Part shown: in pieces, positions 62,144 through 64,000 of the stretch
How the letters are laid out: every line of letters begins with the position of its first letter
How positions within the stretch are numbered: the first letter of the stretch is position 1
Source: Derxia gummosa DSM 723
GTDB taxonomy: Bacteria > Pseudomonadota > Gammaproteobacteria > Burkholderiales > Burkholderiaceae_E
DNA: 64,000 nucleotides
Reading direction: 5' to 3'
Assembly (NCBI RefSeq): GCF_000482785.1
Contig: NZ_AXWS01000013.1
Location: 415,708-479,707, forward strand
Made by a program: the position numbers and the translations under genes
Notes under the pieces: model-generated
Database searches by the model: none
What the model was told of the DNA's origin: nothing
Seen by the model: the letters and a program-made list of their open reading frames with translations, nothing else

Positions 62144-62184
62144 TCAAGAAAAAGCGGACCCGGCGTGAATGCGGCGCCGGGTCC
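62144..62184 (-). terminator. Intrinsic terminator for the MFS gene
   Basis: Read on the minus strand: stem GGACCCGGCG/CGCCGGGTCC with a 9-base loop, then GCTTTTTCTTG. It lies about 85 bases beyond the MFS stop, in the expected place. Confidence 0.85.
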
Positions 62185-62268
62185 TTGAGGTCTGGCGACG
62201 AGGGCGCCAGCAACCAGGGGAAGCGGGGCGCGGCCCGTGGCGGCCGCGCCGGGTGAAGCGTCGGCGGC

Positions 62269-63504
62269 TCAGGCGGCCTTCGGTGCGCGCAGCCCTTGGG
62301 TCGAGGCCAGCGCCGCGAGTGCCAGCATCGCCACGCCGATCAGGCCGATCACTTCGGCGCGCGTCACCGCGAGGCCGTGCTCCAGGCCGACCACGAGCAG
62401 CGGGTTCACGAACATCCCGAAGCTGAACGCCGACTGGAAGGCGCCGGTGCCGAGGCCGCGCCGCGACAGCGGCAGCATGCGCATGTTCCAGGTCACGAGC
62501 GAGGGCAGCAGCATGCCGGCGCCCAGGCCGTTGAGCAGGCCGGCGCAGGCGAGCAGCCCGAAGTCGTGCGCCTGGCGCATCAGCACGAAGCCGGCGCCCG
62601 CGATGACGCAGCCAAGCGCGAGTTGCGCGGCCACCGTCAGGCGCGGCGCGAGCACCCAGCCGAACAGCAGCGTGCCGCTCACGACGCCGAGGCTGTTGAG
62701 CGCATAGGCCAGCCCGATCCGGGCGGGCGACTTCACGCCGATGGCCTCGTGCAGGAAGCCGAAATGCACCGGCACCGTCAGGAACATGATCCCCAGCGCG
62801 CCCGCCAGCAGGCAGTTGAACGCGAGCAGTACCGGGCGGAAGCCGCGCGAATCGGCGCGCACCTGCTCGCTCGACATGCCGGCGCGGCCGGGCGGCTCCC
62901 ACAGGCAGAGCGCCATCAGCGGCGCGAGCAGCAGGCTCACGCCGAAGACCGCATAGGGCGCGCGCCAGCCGTGCTCGGCGATCACGCCGCCGAGGCCGTT
63001 GAACAGGAAGGCCGAGGTGGCCGACACCGTGGTCTGGAGCGACATCAGCCGCTCGCGGCGCGCGCCGTCGAAGTAGTCGCCGATCATCACGGTGCTCACG
63101 GTGAACAGCACTGCCTCCAGCAGCCCGAGGCAGAAGCGGCTGACGATGATCGCGTGCAGCGAGCCGAGCCACAGCGGCATCGTGCCGACCCCGGCGTAGA
63201 GCAGCGCCGCGCCCACCAGCAGCCGCTTGCGGCCGACGCGATCGGCCAGCTCGCCGGCCAGCACGCACAGGCCGGCCATCATGAGCAGCGGCGCGGTCAT
63301 CGTGAGCGGCACGAGGAAGTCGGCGCCGGGAACGCTCGCGTACTCGGCCTGCATCGCCGGCAGGCTTGGCCCGAGGATGGCGGTGACGAGCACGCTGAGG
63401 CTGCTCGTGACGAGCAGCAGAAGGGCCTGGACGATGCCGGGCTTGCGGGCGAGGGCGGCGGGCGCGTGTGCGCTCGCCGCCGACGCGAGGGTCGGGCTGT
63501 GCAT
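62269..63504 (-). CDS. MFS transporter
   Basis: A 411-residue 12-TM major facilitator. Motifs: AGELADRVGRKRLLVGAALL in the first loop, FCLGLLEAVLFTVSTVMIGD and FGMFVNPLLVVGLEHG. Transcribed toward the terminator at 62144. Its start ATG at 63504 has GGAGGAGACA just upstream. It likely transports a pathway compound along with the SMP-30/gluconolactonase-type gene upstream of it. Substrate unknown. Confidence 0.85.
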   Translation of the reverse strand: MHSPTLASAASAHAPAALARKPGIVQALLLLVTSSLSVLVTAILGPSLPAMQAEYASVPGADFLVPLTMTAPLLMMAGLCVLAGELADRVGRKRLLVGAALLYAGVGTMPLWLGSLHAIIVSRFCLGLLEAVLFTVSTVMIGDYFDGARRERLMSLQTTVSATSAFLFNGLGGVIAEHGWRAPYAVFGVSLLLAPLMALCLWEPPGRAGMSSEQVRADSRGFRPVLLAFNCLLAGALGIMFLTVPVHFGFLHEAIGVKSPARIGLAYALNSLGVVSGTLLFGWVLAPRLTVAAQLALGCVIAGAGFVLMRQAHDFGLLACAGLLNGLGAGMLLPSLVTWNMRMLPLSRRGLGTGAFQSAFSFGMFVNPLLVVGLEHGLAVTRAEVIGLIGVAMLALAALASTQGLRAPKAA

Positions 63505-63723
63505 GGAGTGTCTCCTCCGGGAACGGGAATGGTGGGTCGGACCGGTCTTCGCCGGTTCCGCCCGCGCCGCCGGCCTGGTGCGCGCGGGCGCGGATGGTGA
63601 CGCAGTCGTGTTGCTGGAAGCTTCGGCGCCAGCCGTCGGCGACGGACGCGGGCCTCGGCCGGGTCGGCGCGCTGTTGGCGGCGGGCGCCGCGCTTGGCCG
63701 GGCGCGGGCGAGGCCCCGGTGCG

Positions 63724-64000
63724 TCAGGCGGCGGGCTTCCAGTGCGACATCGGCAGGCCCGGCACCGGCGACTCGAACACCGCGAGTCGCGTGCCCATGA
63801 GGCTGCCGAGATGGACGGTGCGCAGGTCCGGTCCGCCGAAGGTGATGCTGGCCATCCACGGCGCGACGCTGCCCTTGCAGGCGGCCATGACGTCGGGCGT
63901 CATCGTGCCGGCGAAGAAGTGGCGATCGAACTCGGCCACGGCGGCCGGGATGCCGTCGTCGAGCAGCGTGAGCAGCTCGCCGTCGGGCGTGAGCGCGACC
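63724..64000 (-). CDS. SMP-30/gluconolactonase-family lactonase (5' part outside window)
   Basis: The C-terminal 91 residues of an SMP-30/LRE-type protein are visible, ending in PGLPMSHWKPAA. Recognisable parts are CKGSVAPWMASITFGGPDLR and TVHLGSLMGTRLAVFESPVP, as in bacterial lactonases of sugar or aromatic lactones. The start is beyond base 64000. It lies 219 bases before the MFS gene and on the same strand, so both are probably in one transcript. Confidence 0.78.
   Translation of the reverse strand, partial: VALTPDGELLTLLDDGIPAAVAEFDRHFFAGTMTPDVMAACKGSVAPWMASITFGGPDLRTVHLGSLMGTRLAVFESPVPGLPMSHWKPAA

Overview
The window reads as a very GC-rich betaproteobacterial replicon, most likely Burkholderiales or a close relative. 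The evidence is a betaproteobacterial porin starting QSNVTIYGVAD and ending in LRHTF, a PEP-CTERM-like exported protein, a TRAP transporter, many LysR regulators and near-uniform high GC. A KfrA-type DNA-binding gene, a family mostly found on plasmids, hints that this could be a megaplasmid or chromid, or a region that captured plasmid DNA. No rRNA, tRNA, CRISPR array or intact insertion sequence was seen.

Layout. (1) 1-12485, minus strand: catabolic operon A, with a partial cyclase, an MFS transporter, an FAD aromatic hydroxylase, a VOC extradiol-type dioxygenase, an EthD-like protein, an alpha/beta C-C hydrolase, and a four-gene envelope module (MMPL transporter, YCF48 propeller, DUF1329, DUF1302). 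A divergent LysR gene follows at 12769. (2) 14053-19072: a degenerate histidine-kinase-like sensor, an unknown membrane-anchored protein, an AraC regulator and a DMT-family transporter. (3) 19632-23117: a PEP-CTERM-like protein, the KfrA-like gene with two inverted repeats upstream, and a decayed EamA transporter. This is the least ordered and most scar-like stretch. (4) 23326-33410, minus strand: LysR, a ketopantoate-reductase-like protein, a porin, TRAP DctM/DctQ/DctP, an MFS transporter, a CaiB-type CoA-transferase and an HMG-CoA lyase, with another LysR gene divergent at 33582. (5) 34624-38324: a tyrosine/homogentisate operon (hpd, a small VOC protein, fahA, maiA) without hmgA. (6) 38643-60786: a lone SDR with a His in place of the catalytic Tyr, then the roughly 21 kb operon B on the minus strand. 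Operon B repeats the hydroxylase, hydrolase, VOC dioxygenase and envelope genes of operon A, and adds a Rieske protein, an epimerase-type dehydrogenase, a CrtI-type oxidoreductase, an FAH-family hydrolase, a HisD-like dehydrogenase, two SDRs, a PpiC-like protein and an exported beta-helix protein. A divergent LysR gene lies at 61121. (7) 62144-64000: a terminator, an MFS transporter and a partial SMP-30/gluconolactonase gene.

How it works together (inference). Operons A and B look like two versions of one undescribed system. A hydrophobic aromatic or cyclic substrate is handled by an envelope module (DUF1302 outer-membrane barrel, DUF1329, YCF48 propeller, MMPL inner-membrane pump). Inside the cell it is hydroxylated, cleaved by an extradiol-type dioxygenase, and split by a hydrolase of the 2,6-dihydroxypseudooxynicotine hydrolase type. 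Each operon faces its own LysR gene, and LysR-type T-N11-A inverted repeats lie between operon and regulator. The central block is a separate acid-utilisation operon whose enzymes could convert 3-hydroxy-3-methylglutarate or a similar acid to central metabolites.

A 14-bp palindrome close to TGCAAGCGYTTGCA recurs about fifteen times, nearly always inside genes and often spelled with the less-used codons CAA and CTT or TTT. Neither gene content nor ordinary codon use explains it.
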